DNA from: Candidatus Gastranaerophilales bacterium
GTDB taxonomy: Bacteria; Cyanobacteriota; Vampirovibrionia; Gastranaerophilales; Gastranaerophilaceae
Direction: 5' to 3'
Length of the DNA stretch: 62,559 bases
Assembly: GCA_944324485.1 (NCBI GenBank)
Contig: CALUWM010000011.1
Coordinates: 1 to 62,559 of the forward strand
The position numbers were made by a program, and so were the translations under genes. Below the pieces are notes generated by a model. The model did not search any database, had not been told where the DNA came from, and saw only the letters and a program-made list of their open reading frames with translations. Below are positions 24,495 to 32,739 of the stretch, in pieces (positions within the stretch are counted from its first letter, which is position 1; every line of letters starts with the position of its first letter).

Positions 24495-25727
24495 ATGGGA
24501 TTATCGGCAAGCCAAGGCAGAATGTTATTATTAACTGCCAGAAAGAGTGACCTGGAATATAGGGCACAACAGATTTCACAAAAAAGATTAGTTTTAGCAC
24601 AACAACTTGAAGAAATTGCAGTTGAATACGAAGACGCAACTTCAAACAGACAAATGAAAATTTCACTAGCTCTTGCATCAACAGATTCAGGAAATGATGT
24701 AGTAAATAGAACTGCTAACTTAACTTATTCTACTTTAATTAGTGGTACATTAAATCAATTTTCACCTGATGATAGCGGCATACAACCATATGACAGAACA
24801 GCAAATCAAGAGTATGCAAGTACAACCGCATACAGATTAGTAGATGCTTATGGGGCTATTGTAGTTTCAAGCGAAGATGAAATTCCCGGTACAATTTCCA
24901 AAACATCTAATGTACCTACAACTCAAGATAAAGACGGCGTATACAGAGTAGGCTCTAAATCCTCTGACGGACAAAAAGAAAACAATGGTGATAACTATGT
25001 TGTAGTTCCAAAAGCTTCAAATGGTACAGAAACAGCCTTAGGAACTTTTTTAAATTCATCAAAAGATATCAGTACCAAAAATTTAAATATAGACACTACT
25101 CATCAAATGATAGAAATAATAAAAGGTGACGGCTCAAAAGTTTATTACAACTATATGACAGGAGCTGAAATTACTGATGAAAATCAAAAAAATCAATTTG
25201 AAAGCTCAGAAACAGCTACAATGGTTAATGACTCATCATCTATACCATCATCTACACTAAAAACCGTAACAAACGTCAATAAAGTTGAAGGTTCAGATGG
25301 AAAATTTAGCCTTGTTGATGACAACGGCGTTGTATTAAGAAGATATGTAGTAGATAGCACCTTAAAATACGGCTCAACCGATGTAAACGGAACAACAGAT
25401 GGTCCAAATTATCTTCAAGATTGCTTAAGAAACGGCAAATACTTACTTGAAAAAGGAAGTATTGATGCAGAAACAAAAGAAGTAAAATGGAATAGCTTAT
25501 CTTGGGATACTACTGCAAACATTTCTGACTCATATTACACAGAAGATGACGACAAAGCAAAAGCAAAATATGACAGATTGCAAACACAAATTCAAAACCA
25601 AGACAAAAAACTTGAACTTGAACTAGATAACATCGAAACTCAAAGAAGTGCTGTTACAACTGAAGTTGAATCAGTACAAAAAGTAATCGATGATAACATT
25701 GAAGGTTCATTTAAAACATTTGCTTAA
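24495..25727 (+). CDS. Unknown 410-residue protein with helical ends and a variable middle
   Basis: I recognise no named function. The N-terminal 65 residues (from MGLSASQGRMLLLTARKSDLE) and the last 65 (NQDKKLELELDNIETQRS region) are predicted helical and conserved-looking, while the middle is rich in Ser, Thr, Asn and Asp and looks like beta or loop sequence. Helical ends with a surface-exposed centre resemble the layout of flagellin, hook-associated and needle-type proteins, but I find no sequence motif of those families. There is no Sec signal peptide or membrane segment. It is monocistronic: TGTAAA repeats upstream, an AAAGGTGG ribosome site, and a strong terminator after it. I recall similar N-termini in gut Melainabacteria proteins, from memory only. 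Confidence 0.75.
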   Translation: MGLSASQGRMLLLTARKSDLEYRAQQISQKRLVLAQQLEEIAVEYEDATSNRQMKISLALASTDSGNDVVNRTANLTYSTLISGTLNQFSPDDSGIQPYDRTANQEYASTTAYRLVDAYGAIVVSSEDEIPGTISKTSNVPTTQDKDGVYRVGSKSSDGQKENNGDNYVVVPKASNGTETALGTFLNSSKDISTKNLNIDTTHQMIEIIKGDGSKVYYNYMTGAEITDENQKNQFESSETATMVNDSSSIPSSTLKTVTNVNKVEGSDGKFSLVDDNGVVLRRYVVDSTLKYGSTDVNGTTDGPNYLQDCLRNGKYLLEKGSIDAETKEVKWNSLSWDTTANISDSYYTEDDDKAKAKYDRLQTQIQNQDKKLELELDNIETQRSAVTTEVESVQKVIDDNIEGSFKTFA

Positions 25728-25765
25728 CCTAATAAACCCACATTCCGCTTAGTTTAATTACTTGA

Positions 25766-25796
25766 ATGCAAGCTATAATTATGCTTGCATTTTTTT
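25766..25796 (+). terminator. Terminator of the 410-residue protein gene
   Basis: Stem ATGCAAGC/GCTTGCAT with a nine-base loop is followed by six T. It ends next to the stop of the convergent histidine kinase gene. Confidence 0.85.
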
Positions 25797-26481
25797 ATTT
25801 CTCGGGAATTATAAATCCAAATATATTAATATTATCAGGATAGCTTTTTGCGATCATTTTACCAAAATGAGCGTGAATAATCTCTTTTGACAAATATAAC
25901 CCCAAACCAACCCCGGCCTTATTATAATTTGAAGGATAAGTTTTAAATTTCTCGAAAATTTCTTTTAAAATCTTAGGTTCAATATAAGGGCTATTATTTT
26001 TAATTTCAACAGTCGTATCTCCTCTTTTAGTATCAACGTTAATATAGATAATACTGTTTTTAAAAGCATAATTAATACTATTTGAAATTAGATTATCCAA
26101 CACTCTTTTTATTTGGAGCTTATCGCCATTTATTATAATTTCTTCATCATATTTTAATTCTATTTTTAAATTATAATATTTTAACAATATATTTAATTCT
26201 TTAATAGTATTTTTAATAAGCTCAATAAGACTAAATTTTTCATAATTTAATACAAGCTCTTCATAATTAAGCTTATGTACGAAACTAAAAGTATCAATGA
26301 GCTTTTGCATATAATTGCACGAGTTAAGCGTTAATTCAATTAAATCTTTTTCATCTTGATTTATTTTATCTGAACAAGTGGTCAAAAAACACTCAAGTGC
26401 CTTTATTTGTGCAATTGTTGGAGTTTTTAAATCATGAATAATTTTTGCTAAAAATTCGTCTCTTTTAGTTTGTAGTTTCAT
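25795..26481 (-). CDS. Minimal histidine kinase-like protein without sensor, altered ATP-binding box
   Basis: The 228-residue protein consists only of a dimerisation/phosphoacceptor domain and an ATPase domain. The acceptor His (H16) lies in IIHDLKTP and the N box is NLISNSINYA. The F box is IFEKF, and the G2 box GVGLGLYLSKE is intact. The G1 box, usually VxDxGxG, reads VEIKNNSPYI, with Asn162 in place of the nucleotide-binding Asp, and Ser and Tyr in place of the two Gly. It could still accept phosphate or act as a scaffold, but ATP binding may be weak. There is no membrane segment, sensor or linked response regulator. The nearest receiver gene is at 9096, so pairing is unknown. Confidence 0.8.
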   Translation of the reverse strand: MKLQTKRDEFLAKIIHDLKTPTIAQIKALECFLTTCSDKINQDEKDLIELTLNSCNYMQKLIDTFSFVHKLNYEELVLNYEKFSLIELIKNTIKELNILLKYYNLKIELKYDEEIIINGDKLQIKRVLDNLISNSINYAFKNSIIYINVDTKRGDTTVEIKNNSPYIEPKILKEIFEKFKTYPSNYNKAGVGLGLYLSKEIIHAHFGKMIAKSYPDNINIFGFIIPEK

Positions 26482-26594
26482 CGTGCTTTTCGTAAATGCG
26501 TTTCAAATTAAAATAATTCTACTACAAAAATCAAAAAAAATAAATGAATTTTACATATTTAGTATAAATTTAATTTATATATATTAGATTTATG

Positions 26595-27203
26595 TTATTT
26601 TGAAATTACAAACACAACTTCTTCCGAGAAAAAATTAGCAATATTTCTTATCAAAAAACCGCTTCTTGATTTTCTTTTTGTTAAATATACTGATTTTTCA
26701 ATTTTTATATTTCTCTTTAAGCAAAATTCAAAAAAATCACTTATAGTAAGCAGATGAACATTTGGAGTATTGTACCATTCATAAGGAAGAACTTTCGATT
26801 TTGGCATTTTACCCTTAAAAAACAAATAAAACCTTACTTTCCAATATGCAAAATTAGGAAAAGAAACCACACACCTTTTTGCTACTCTAAGCATCTCATA
26901 TATAACAAACTCCGGATTTTTTGTTGATTGCAATGTTTGATTTAATATTGCAAAATCAAAGCTATTATCCTGAAATTCTTTTAAACCCATATCAAGATCG
27001 CCTTGAACAATACTCAAACCTTTTTGGAGTGCCTCAAGGACATAGTTTTGATTAATTTCAACTCCAAGCCCGCTTATATTTTTTTCGTTTTTTAAAATTT
27101 TTAAAAGTTTACCATCCCCACAACCAAGATCTAAAACTCTGGATTTTTCAGGAATTAAATTACATACAATTTTATAATTAAAATTAAATTCTTTAGTTGT
27201 CAT
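26595..27203 (-). CDS. metW: MetW, methionine biosynthesis methyltransferase-like protein
   Basis: This 202-residue protein has a SAM-binding loop (VLDLGCGDGKLLKIL, about residues 20-34), a GDLDMGL motif and the MetW hallmark region FANFAYWKVRF-like (VSFPNFAYWKVRFYLF). In many bacteria MetW works with MetX, and MetX needs it for full activity. The ATG has an AGGAG site that lies within the metX coding end; metX stops immediately before this ATG, so the pair is translationally coupled. The C-terminal region (HLLTISDFFEFCLK) is also typical of MetW. Confidence 0.92.
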   Translation of the reverse strand: MTTKEFNFNYKIVCNLIPEKSRVLDLGCGDGKLLKILKNEKNISGLGVEINQNYVLEALQKGLSIVQGDLDMGLKEFQDNSFDFAILNQTLQSTKNPEFVIYEMLRVAKRCVVSFPNFAYWKVRFYLFFKGKMPKSKVLPYEWYNTPNVHLLTISDFFEFCLKRNIKIEKSVYLTKRKSRSGFLIRNIANFFSEEVVFVISK

Positions 27204-28298
27204 TTATTCTCCTAAAAAACTTTTGATTATTTTTGTTTGTTTCTCAAATTCTAAAAGAAAAGCATCATGCCCGCACTTGCTCTCAAGTTCTACAAAAGAA
27301 ACATCTTTATTTAATTTTATTAAAGTACTTACAATTTGCTTAGCTTGTTCTGTTGTAAAAAGCCAATCGGTCGAAAAAGATATAACAAGAAACTTGGAGC
27401 TGCTGTCTTTAAGTGCATTTTCCAAACTTCCATAAGATTTAATCGGATCATAATAATCAAGAGCTTTTGTAATATACAAATAGCTGTTAGCATCAAACCT
27501 GTCTACAAATATCTTACCTTGATGTTCTAAATAACTTTCAACTTGAAAATCAACACCAAAATCAAAGCTTGGTGTATCTTTAAATTCTCTTCCGAATTTC
27601 TTATACATAGCTTCTTCGCATAAATATGTAATGTGTCCTATCATCCTTGCAATAGCTAAACCGTTTTCCGGACAAGAAGAATTATAATAATTTCCATTAT
27701 TAAAATTTGCATCTTTTAAAATAGCATTTCTTGCAACAGCATTAAACGCAATAGATTGCGCATTTAACCGTGCAGCAGTCGCAATTAAAATAGTCGATTT
27801 AACATATTCCGGATATGCAATTGACCACTCAAGCGCCTGCATTCCCCCCATTGAACCGCCTGCAACGATTATTTTTTTAATTCCAAAATAATTTACTAAT
27901 TCTTTTTGAACTTTTACCATATCCTCAATAGTAACAACAGGAAAATCAAGAGCGTATGGTTTATTTGTTAAAGGGTTAATTGATTTTGGTCCGGTTGTAC
28001 CGTAGCAGCCACCTAAAACATTAGATGAAATTACAAAAAATTTATTAGTGTCAAAAGCTTTATTTGGACCTATCATATCATCCCACCAGCCTTTTTTATT
28101 TGTTTTTTTATTTAAAAAAGCAGCATGGGCACTACCGGTTAGTGCATGTAAAACCAATATTGCATTATCTTTATTTTCATTTAATTTGCCGTATGTTTGA
28201 TACGCAACCTCAATATTATCGAAGGTTTTACCGCATTTTAATACAATTGGTTTATTTAATTTATAAATTTTAGTTTCCGTATAATTTTCATTTTCCAT
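27204..28298 (-). CDS. metX: Homoserine O-acyltransferase MetX
   Basis: MetX acylates homoserine using acetyl-CoA or succinyl-CoA, opening methionine synthesis. The 364-residue alpha/beta hydrolase has the nucleophile motif GGSMGG (Ser in AGGSMGGMQALEW), the early HALTGSAHAA strand (oxyanion), an Asp in ISFSTDWLF and the catalytic His in CGHDAF. Which acyl donor is used cannot be read safely. The metW ATG follows its stop directly. Its start looks leaderless: TAAAAT lies six bases before the ATG. Confidence 0.93.
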   Translation of the reverse strand: MENENYTETKIYKLNKPIVLKCGKTFDNIEVAYQTYGKLNENKDNAILVLHALTGSAHAAFLNKKTNKKGWWDDMIGPNKAFDTNKFFVISSNVLGGCYGTTGPKSINPLTNKPYALDFPVVTIEDMVKVQKELVNYFGIKKIIVAGGSMGGMQALEWSIAYPEYVKSTILIATAARLNAQSIAFNAVARNAILKDANFNNGNYYNSSCPENGLAIARMIGHITYLCEEAMYKKFGREFKDTPSFDFGVDFQVESYLEHQGKIFVDRFDANSYLYITKALDYYDPIKSYGSLENALKDSSSKFLVISFSTDWLFTTEQAKQIVSTLIKLNKDVSFVELESKCGHDAFLLEFEKQTKIIKSFLGE

Positions 28299-28304
28299 TG
28301 TATT

Positions 28305-28310
28305 ATTTTA
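28305..28310 (-). promoter_or_regulatory. -10 box of metX, leaderless type
   Basis: On the minus strand TAAAAT is followed by six bases and the ATG at 28298, without a ribosome site. I see no S-adenosylmethionine riboswitch in the 129-base gap before the divergent gene. Confidence 0.5.
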
Positions 28311-28427
28311 TCACCTACAACAAAAGTATAAAAATATATTAACTAATGTATAATTTTTTTAAAAAAAACTGAAGTTTTTTAAAAAAATGTCGTTTAAAAA
28401 ATTATAAGCGGCACAGGATTGGTATTT

Positions 28428-29711
28428 ATGAGTAAAATAAAAAAAACGAAGGCTAAAGAAAATGCTTCAGTATACACCAGAAACATAAACCTTCTGGAAG
28501 ACGACCCGTTAGAAGAAATTTTTGCGCTTAATTTAGGTGATTTTGTAACCGAACAGCTAATTAACCCTGAATTAGTAGAAAAAATTTCCAAAAAAGCAAA
28601 AGAAAAAGATAAAAAAGAAAGCCTAAAAGCGCAACTTAATGAACTTATATCAATTTATTCCATTGATAACACATTGAGCTTGTTGGGCTTTGAAAATAAC
28701 GAAGATTTTGTAATATACAATTCTATCGCAAAAACAATTAAACTAATGCTTAATTTAGTAGAATGCAATATTTTTCTTGCAAAAAAAGGTGAAGAACTTC
28801 GCCACGCAGGCTCTTCAGATGAAGAATTATCAAACCAAAATATAACTGACTACATAAAAAATGTTATGGAAAAAGAAGAAGAGTTTTGTTTTGAAAAAGA
28901 TGAAATGCAATTTTCAATTTTTCCTATGAAAAACAATTTTGAATGTATTGGCGTTATTGAAATTATAAGAAAAATAGAAAGACCTCTCGAATTTGAGTAT
29001 GCAGATTTAATTCAAAACATGGCCGGTCTGTTTGTAACTTCAATGGGACTTCAAAAACTTATTGATGAAGTAAAAAGATTAATTGGACTTGAAAATGTTT
29101 CAACATTAGAATTGCAAAACCTAAGAGCACAACTAACAGCTATCATCGGCGATTTAGGCGATCAACAACAGACATTTGTTGAAAAACTAGCTTATGCTGT
29201 TGATTTAAAAGGTCAATACAAACGCTCACACTCAAATGAATGTGCTAATCTTTCAAGAGAAATATGCGAGCATATGGGTCTAAATGAAAAAACAACAGAC
29301 CTAATATATTATGCAGGGCTTTTACAAAATATAGGCAAAATAACCCTCTCAGAAGAATTATTTACAAAAAAAGATAAATTAACAGATGCAGAGTGGAACG
29401 AACTTAAAAATCATCCAAATGTCGGCGTTGATTTGTTAATGAACATCAATTTCATGTCTGAAGTTGTACCTTACATAAATTATCAGGAAGAAAGATATAA
29501 TGGAAAAGGTTTCCCTGAAGGCTTGAAAGGTAACTCAATTCCTCTGGGTTCAAGGATTATAGCTTTAGCAGGAGCATATTGCGCCCTGACGCAAGATAGA
29601 GCACACAGAAAAGCTCTTTCAAACACGGAAGCACTTGAAATAATCAAAAAAGAGTCAGGTACAAAATGGGATCCAAAGATAGTAGATGTTTTAATTGAAA
29701 TTAAAAAATAA
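28428..29711 (+). CDS. GAF plus degenerate HD-GYP protein, catalytic residues lost
   Basis: From the ATG at 28428 the protein has 427 residues (TTG at 28419 is an alternative). The N-terminus is charged; a GAF-like sensor domain lies at about 85-215; a helical linker follows; and the C-terminal region (about 240-425) has the HD-GYP fold. HD-GYP enzymes hydrolyse cyclic di-GMP with a metal site formed by HD and HHExxDGxGYP motifs. Here the HD pair reads Gln300-Asn301 (LLQNIGKI), and the second motif reads QEERYNGKGFP (353-363), with Gln and Glu for the two His, Asn for Asp and Phe for Tyr. The phosphodiesterase is therefore predicted inactive and may instead bind a ligand or partner. Its own terminator overlaps the next gene's start region. 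Confidence 0.82.
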   Translation: MSKIKKTKAKENASVYTRNINLLEDDPLEEIFALNLGDFVTEQLINPELVEKISKKAKEKDKKESLKAQLNELISIYSIDNTLSLLGFENNEDFVIYNSIAKTIKLMLNLVECNIFLAKKGEELRHAGSSDEELSNQNITDYIKNVMEKEEEFCFEKDEMQFSIFPMKNNFECIGVIEIIRKIERPLEFEYADLIQNMAGLFVTSMGLQKLIDEVKRLIGLENVSTLELQNLRAQLTAIIGDLGDQQQTFVEKLAYAVDLKGQYKRSHSNECANLSREICEHMGLNEKTTDLIYYAGLLQNIGKITLSEELFTKKDKLTDAEWNELKNHPNVGVDLLMNINFMSEVVPYINYQEERYNGKGFPEGLKGNSIPLGSRIIALAGAYCALTQDRAHRKALSNTEALEIIKKESGTKWDPKIVDVLIEIKK

Positions 29712-29723
29712 TTTTTTTATGAT

Positions 29724-29756
29724 AAAATCCTGATATACGTTATATATCAGGATTTT
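29724..29756 (+). terminator. Terminator overlapping the leader of the ATP-grasp gene
   Basis: Stem AAAATCCTGATA/TATCAGGATTTT (12 pairs) ends four bases before the next ATG at 29761, and its downstream arm contains AGGA, the only ribosome-site candidate for that gene. It could terminate the HD-GYP gene and hide that site when folded. Confidence 0.7.
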
Positions 29757-29760
29757 AATT

Positions 29761-30900
29761 ATGATTGTTTTAGAAAAACCATATGTTTCAGATTTTTTAA
29801 TTGATACTATTCAAAAAAATAATTTTTATGTTCTTGAAACACCTTTTTCAAAAGAACTTTTACCAAATAATTGCCTAATAAAAGAACAAGATGCAATTCA
29901 ATTAAAAAATGAATTGTTTTATTCAAATTCAGAAAATTCCATTGATTGGATATTAAAAAATTATCCTAAAGAAGAAATATGCAAATATATAAAATTATGC
30001 AAAAACAAAATTTTATTCAGGGAAGCCCTAAAATCAATATATCCTAATTTCTATTTTAAAAAAATTTCATTATCTGAAATTGAACAAATTGATTCATCTG
30101 AGCTTATTTTTCCTATTATCATAAAACCATCTGTGGGTTTTTTAAGTTTTGGAGTTTATCCGATTAAAAATAAGTTTGAATGGGAAAATACTATATCAAA
30201 ATTAAAGCAAGAAATTGAAAAACACAAAGGAATATTTCCCGATGAAGTTGTTAATTTTGATGAATTTATTATAGAAGAAATAATAGCAGGAGATGAATAT
30301 GCACTTGATGCCTATTTTAATGAAAATGGTGAAGCTATTATATTAAACATATTTAAACATCCGTTTTTCGATGATAATGACGTATCGGATAGAATATATT
30401 ACACTTCAAAAGAAATTATAAACAATAATCTGGATAATTTTAAAGAAATTCTTAACAAAATTGGGAAATGTTGCAATTTTAAAAACTTCCCATTTCATAT
30501 TGAATTGAGAGTTGATAAAAACTCTATTATACCAATAGAAATAAATCCTCTAAGATTTTGTGGATGGTGTATTACAGACATTGCTCATTTTGCTTGGGGA
30601 ATTAATGTTTATGAATATTATTTAAATAAACTATCACCGGATTGGTCAAAAATATTATCCAAGGCAGATAATTCATATTACTATTTTACTATGGCAGATA
30701 TTCCTTCAAATATACAAAAAGAAAAAATTAAAAATATTAATTATGAAAACTACCTAAAAAACATTAAAAATCCTATTGAAATAAGAAAAATTAATCCAAA
30801 ACAAAACCCTGTTTTTGCAATTATTTTTGCAAAAACAAATTCAATAGACGAAATAAAAAACATACTAAAACTCAACATGGAAAATTTTATTGATTTTTAA
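29761..30900 (+). CDS. ATP-grasp ligase of unknown substrate
   Basis: The 379-residue protein has ATP-grasp features: FPIIIKPSVGFLSFGV (the ATP-binding Lys and glycine-rich loop), DEFIIEEIIAGDEYALDAYF (adenine-binding strand and acidic residues), and IEINPLRFCGW (the ExN metal motif). The enzyme probably joins a carboxylate to an amine or thiol. I cannot assign a substrate. The first 110 residues form a preATP-grasp-like domain. It overlaps the convergent pseudo-ribonucleotide reductase gene by 14 bases. It is not in a visible pathway with neighbours. Confidence 0.8.
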   Translation: MIVLEKPYVSDFLIDTIQKNNFYVLETPFSKELLPNNCLIKEQDAIQLKNELFYSNSENSIDWILKNYPKEEICKYIKLCKNKILFREALKSIYPNFYFKKISLSEIEQIDSSELIFPIIIKPSVGFLSFGVYPIKNKFEWENTISKLKQEIEKHKGIFPDEVVNFDEFIIEEIIAGDEYALDAYFNENGEAIILNIFKHPFFDDNDVSDRIYYTSKEIINNNLDNFKEILNKIGKCCNFKNFPFHIELRVDKNSIIPIEINPLRFCGWCITDIAHFAWGINVYEYYLNKLSPDWSKILSKADNSYYYFTMADIPSNIQKEKIKNINYENYLKNIKNPIEIRKINPKQNPVFAIIFAKTNSIDEIKNILKLNMENFIDF

Positions 30901-32221
30901 ATACCGTAATTCCGTTAATTTTATACTCTTTTGATTTCCTAACAATAAAATCAACATCTTCTATGGTGGCATTTTTATCTAAAATAATTGTTTTTGAAAT
31001 ATTACCATCAATATGTTTTTGTGCTACTTTTAGGGTTTCCAATTCTGATAAATAATCACCTTTATTTTTCGGTTCTATTGCAGGTGAAACTTTTAAAATC
31101 CTTGATATAGTTCCGGTTGGAGAAATTGCCATCTTAAGATTAAATTTTAAAATCTGACTTTTAATAGTAAACAACATATCATCAAGAACTTTAAGAGCGT
31201 TATCACTTCCATATTGAATATTCATCTTATCTAACAAAGACTGATACCCCAAAATACCAATATATCCGTTTTTATCAGTATTAAACATTGCTTTTGATAA
31301 AATATTTGCTGCCTTGTTTAATTTATTAAAATCTATTTTTTTCTTTTCTGTATCATAAAATTTAGAAAGATTAATATGGGCTAATGTCAAACCTTCATCA
31401 GGTTTTAATGGCGCAGTTGCGCAACAATCGCAAATATAATTTGCATCGTCTGAAAATATAATTCCAGGCTCACCTTTTTTTAACATAGAATCTAAAAGGG
31501 CAGAATAAATTTCTCCGGCTTTTTTCTTTGTTCCATCTGACATAGTCAAAAATTCATCATTATCTACTTTTCTTAAAAAATCATCACTTAAAACAACAGA
31601 TAAATCAAAACACCAATCATTAAAATCAACATTATTTTTTAATCTAATAAAATCAATAATTTGAGGATGATTTACATTCAATAATGCAATACCTGCCGGA
31701 GGTCTTTTTATATCACCTTCCTTTTGTCTATATAAAAAATAAGAATTTATATCTTTAATCCTTGATAAGGAATCATCAAAATTAGAAAAATTAATACCAA
31801 TACCTTTTTCATCTTTTATATATTGTTCCAAAAGAGCCAAATGCTGTATTGTGTTTTTGTTTTTGTCTAAATTGACAGCTAGCGCACTATTTAAGCTATC
31901 AGAATTCAAAATCCCTTTATAATATGATGTAGAAAAAGAAATACATCCTTCACTTAACATATTTTTTAAAAGATTTAAATCATCAATATCAGTAAAAATT
32001 TTACTCGAAACACTTTTAAAAAAATCATCTGGCTTTTGATTATTTGGAATTATTCCTCTTTGAATCAAAGGAAAAATATTAATATCTTCAAATTGTGTTA
32101 TATCTTTTTTTAAATATAACTGAAACTCTTTCATTGTTTTAGGGGCAGAAAACATAGTATTGCCTGCCTTAAACAATATCTTATTTTTATTATTGAAATT
32201 AAAAGGAGTTACTTTTATCAT
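30887..32221 (-). CDS. Truncated, catalytically altered class II ribonucleotide reductase homologue
   Basis: This 444-residue protein is clearly related to class II (NrdJ-type) ribonucleotide reductase, which is usually 600-750 residues. Conserved parts include GIGINFSNF, RPPAGIALLNVNHPQIIDF, INLSKF, SPTGTISRILKVSPAIEP and the C-terminal NISKTIILDKNATIEDV. The catalytic loop, normally NPCGEQPL, reads DCCATAPL: the thiyl-radical Cys is kept (C267), but the Asn and Glu are Asp265 and Thr269. Both reducing cysteines are replaced (Leu114 and Leu278), and the N-terminal ATP-cone and a central stretch are missing. It begins with a KILFKAG tag. It starts two bases after scpB. Reductase activity is unlikely; an adenosylcobalamin or nucleotide-binding role is a guess. 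Confidence 0.85.
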   Translation of the reverse strand: MIKVTPFNFNNKNKILFKAGNTMFSAPKTMKEFQLYLKKDITQFEDINIFPLIQRGIIPNNQKPDDFFKSVSSKIFTDIDDLNLLKNMLSEGCISFSTSYYKGILNSDSLNSALAVNLDKNKNTIQHLALLEQYIKDEKGIGINFSNFDDSLSRIKDINSYFLYRQKEGDIKRPPAGIALLNVNHPQIIDFIRLKNNVDFNDWCFDLSVVLSDDFLRKVDNDEFLTMSDGTKKKAGEIYSALLDSMLKKGEPGIIFSDDANYICDCCATAPLKPDEGLTLAHINLSKFYDTEKKKIDFNKLNKAANILSKAMFNTDKNGYIGILGYQSLLDKMNIQYGSDNALKVLDDMLFTIKSQILKFNLKMAISPTGTISRILKVSPAIEPKNKGDYLSELETLKVAQKHIDGNISKTIILDKNATIEDVDFIVRKSKEYKINGITVFKNQ

Positions 32222-32223
32222 TT

Positions 32224-32739
32224 TTAAAGATTTTTAAGATCTTCTGTTGCATCTAATTTTTTAACAAGTGCTTTTATATCACCTTTTAATTTAAAATACT
32301 CCTGAAATTTTTTTGTTGTCCTAATATTAAAACTTCTTCCGTTTTTATCTTTTGTTTTGGAAATCAATCCTTGTTCTAAAAGTTCTGCAATATGTTCATA
32401 GGCATTAGAACGCAAATCTTTAAGCGCAGTCTGCCTTATTGGTTCTTTAAGAGCAATTACGGTTAAAGTTTTTAATACAGCAGGCTTTAATTCAACAGGA
32501 CATAATTTCTCAACTATATCCATATGCTCCGCCTTGACTTGTATTATATATCCGTCTTCATCATCTATTTCAAGCGCTCCATTTCTTGACGAATAATCAA
32601 ACATTAAGTCCAACAAAGCTTCTGTAACCTTTTCTTCTTCCAGTCCTAAAATCTCAGCGATTTCAATCGGCTGCATAGCTTTTGAAGTTATAAATAAAAC
32701 GGCTTCAACTTTTGCCTTTAAGCTCTCTATTTCCATCAT
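32224..32739 (-). CDS. scpB: Condensin accessory protein ScpB
   Basis: ScpB forms a dimer of winged-helix proteins that regulate the SMC-kleisin ring. The 171-residue protein has the typical early segment VEAVLFITSKAMQPIEIAEILGL and the second winged helix (IRQTALKDLRSNAYEHIAELLEQGLI). It overlaps scpA by four bases (ATGA) and stops two bases before the next gene, so smc, scpA, scpB and the pseudo-reductase are translationally coupled in one operon. Length is usual for the family. Confidence 0.92.
   Translation of the reverse strand: MMEIESLKAKVEAVLFITSKAMQPIEIAEILGLEEEKVTEALLDLMFDYSSRNGALEIDDEDGYIIQVKAEHMDIVEKLCPVELKPAVLKTLTVIALKEPIRQTALKDLRSNAYEHIAELLEQGLISKTKDKNGRSFNIRTTKKFQEYFKLKGDIKALVKKLDATEDLKNL

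Noticed and set aside
28299-28427. SAM riboswitch upstream of metX
   Set aside because: No long structured element; the -10 box sits directly at the start codon, leaving no leader.
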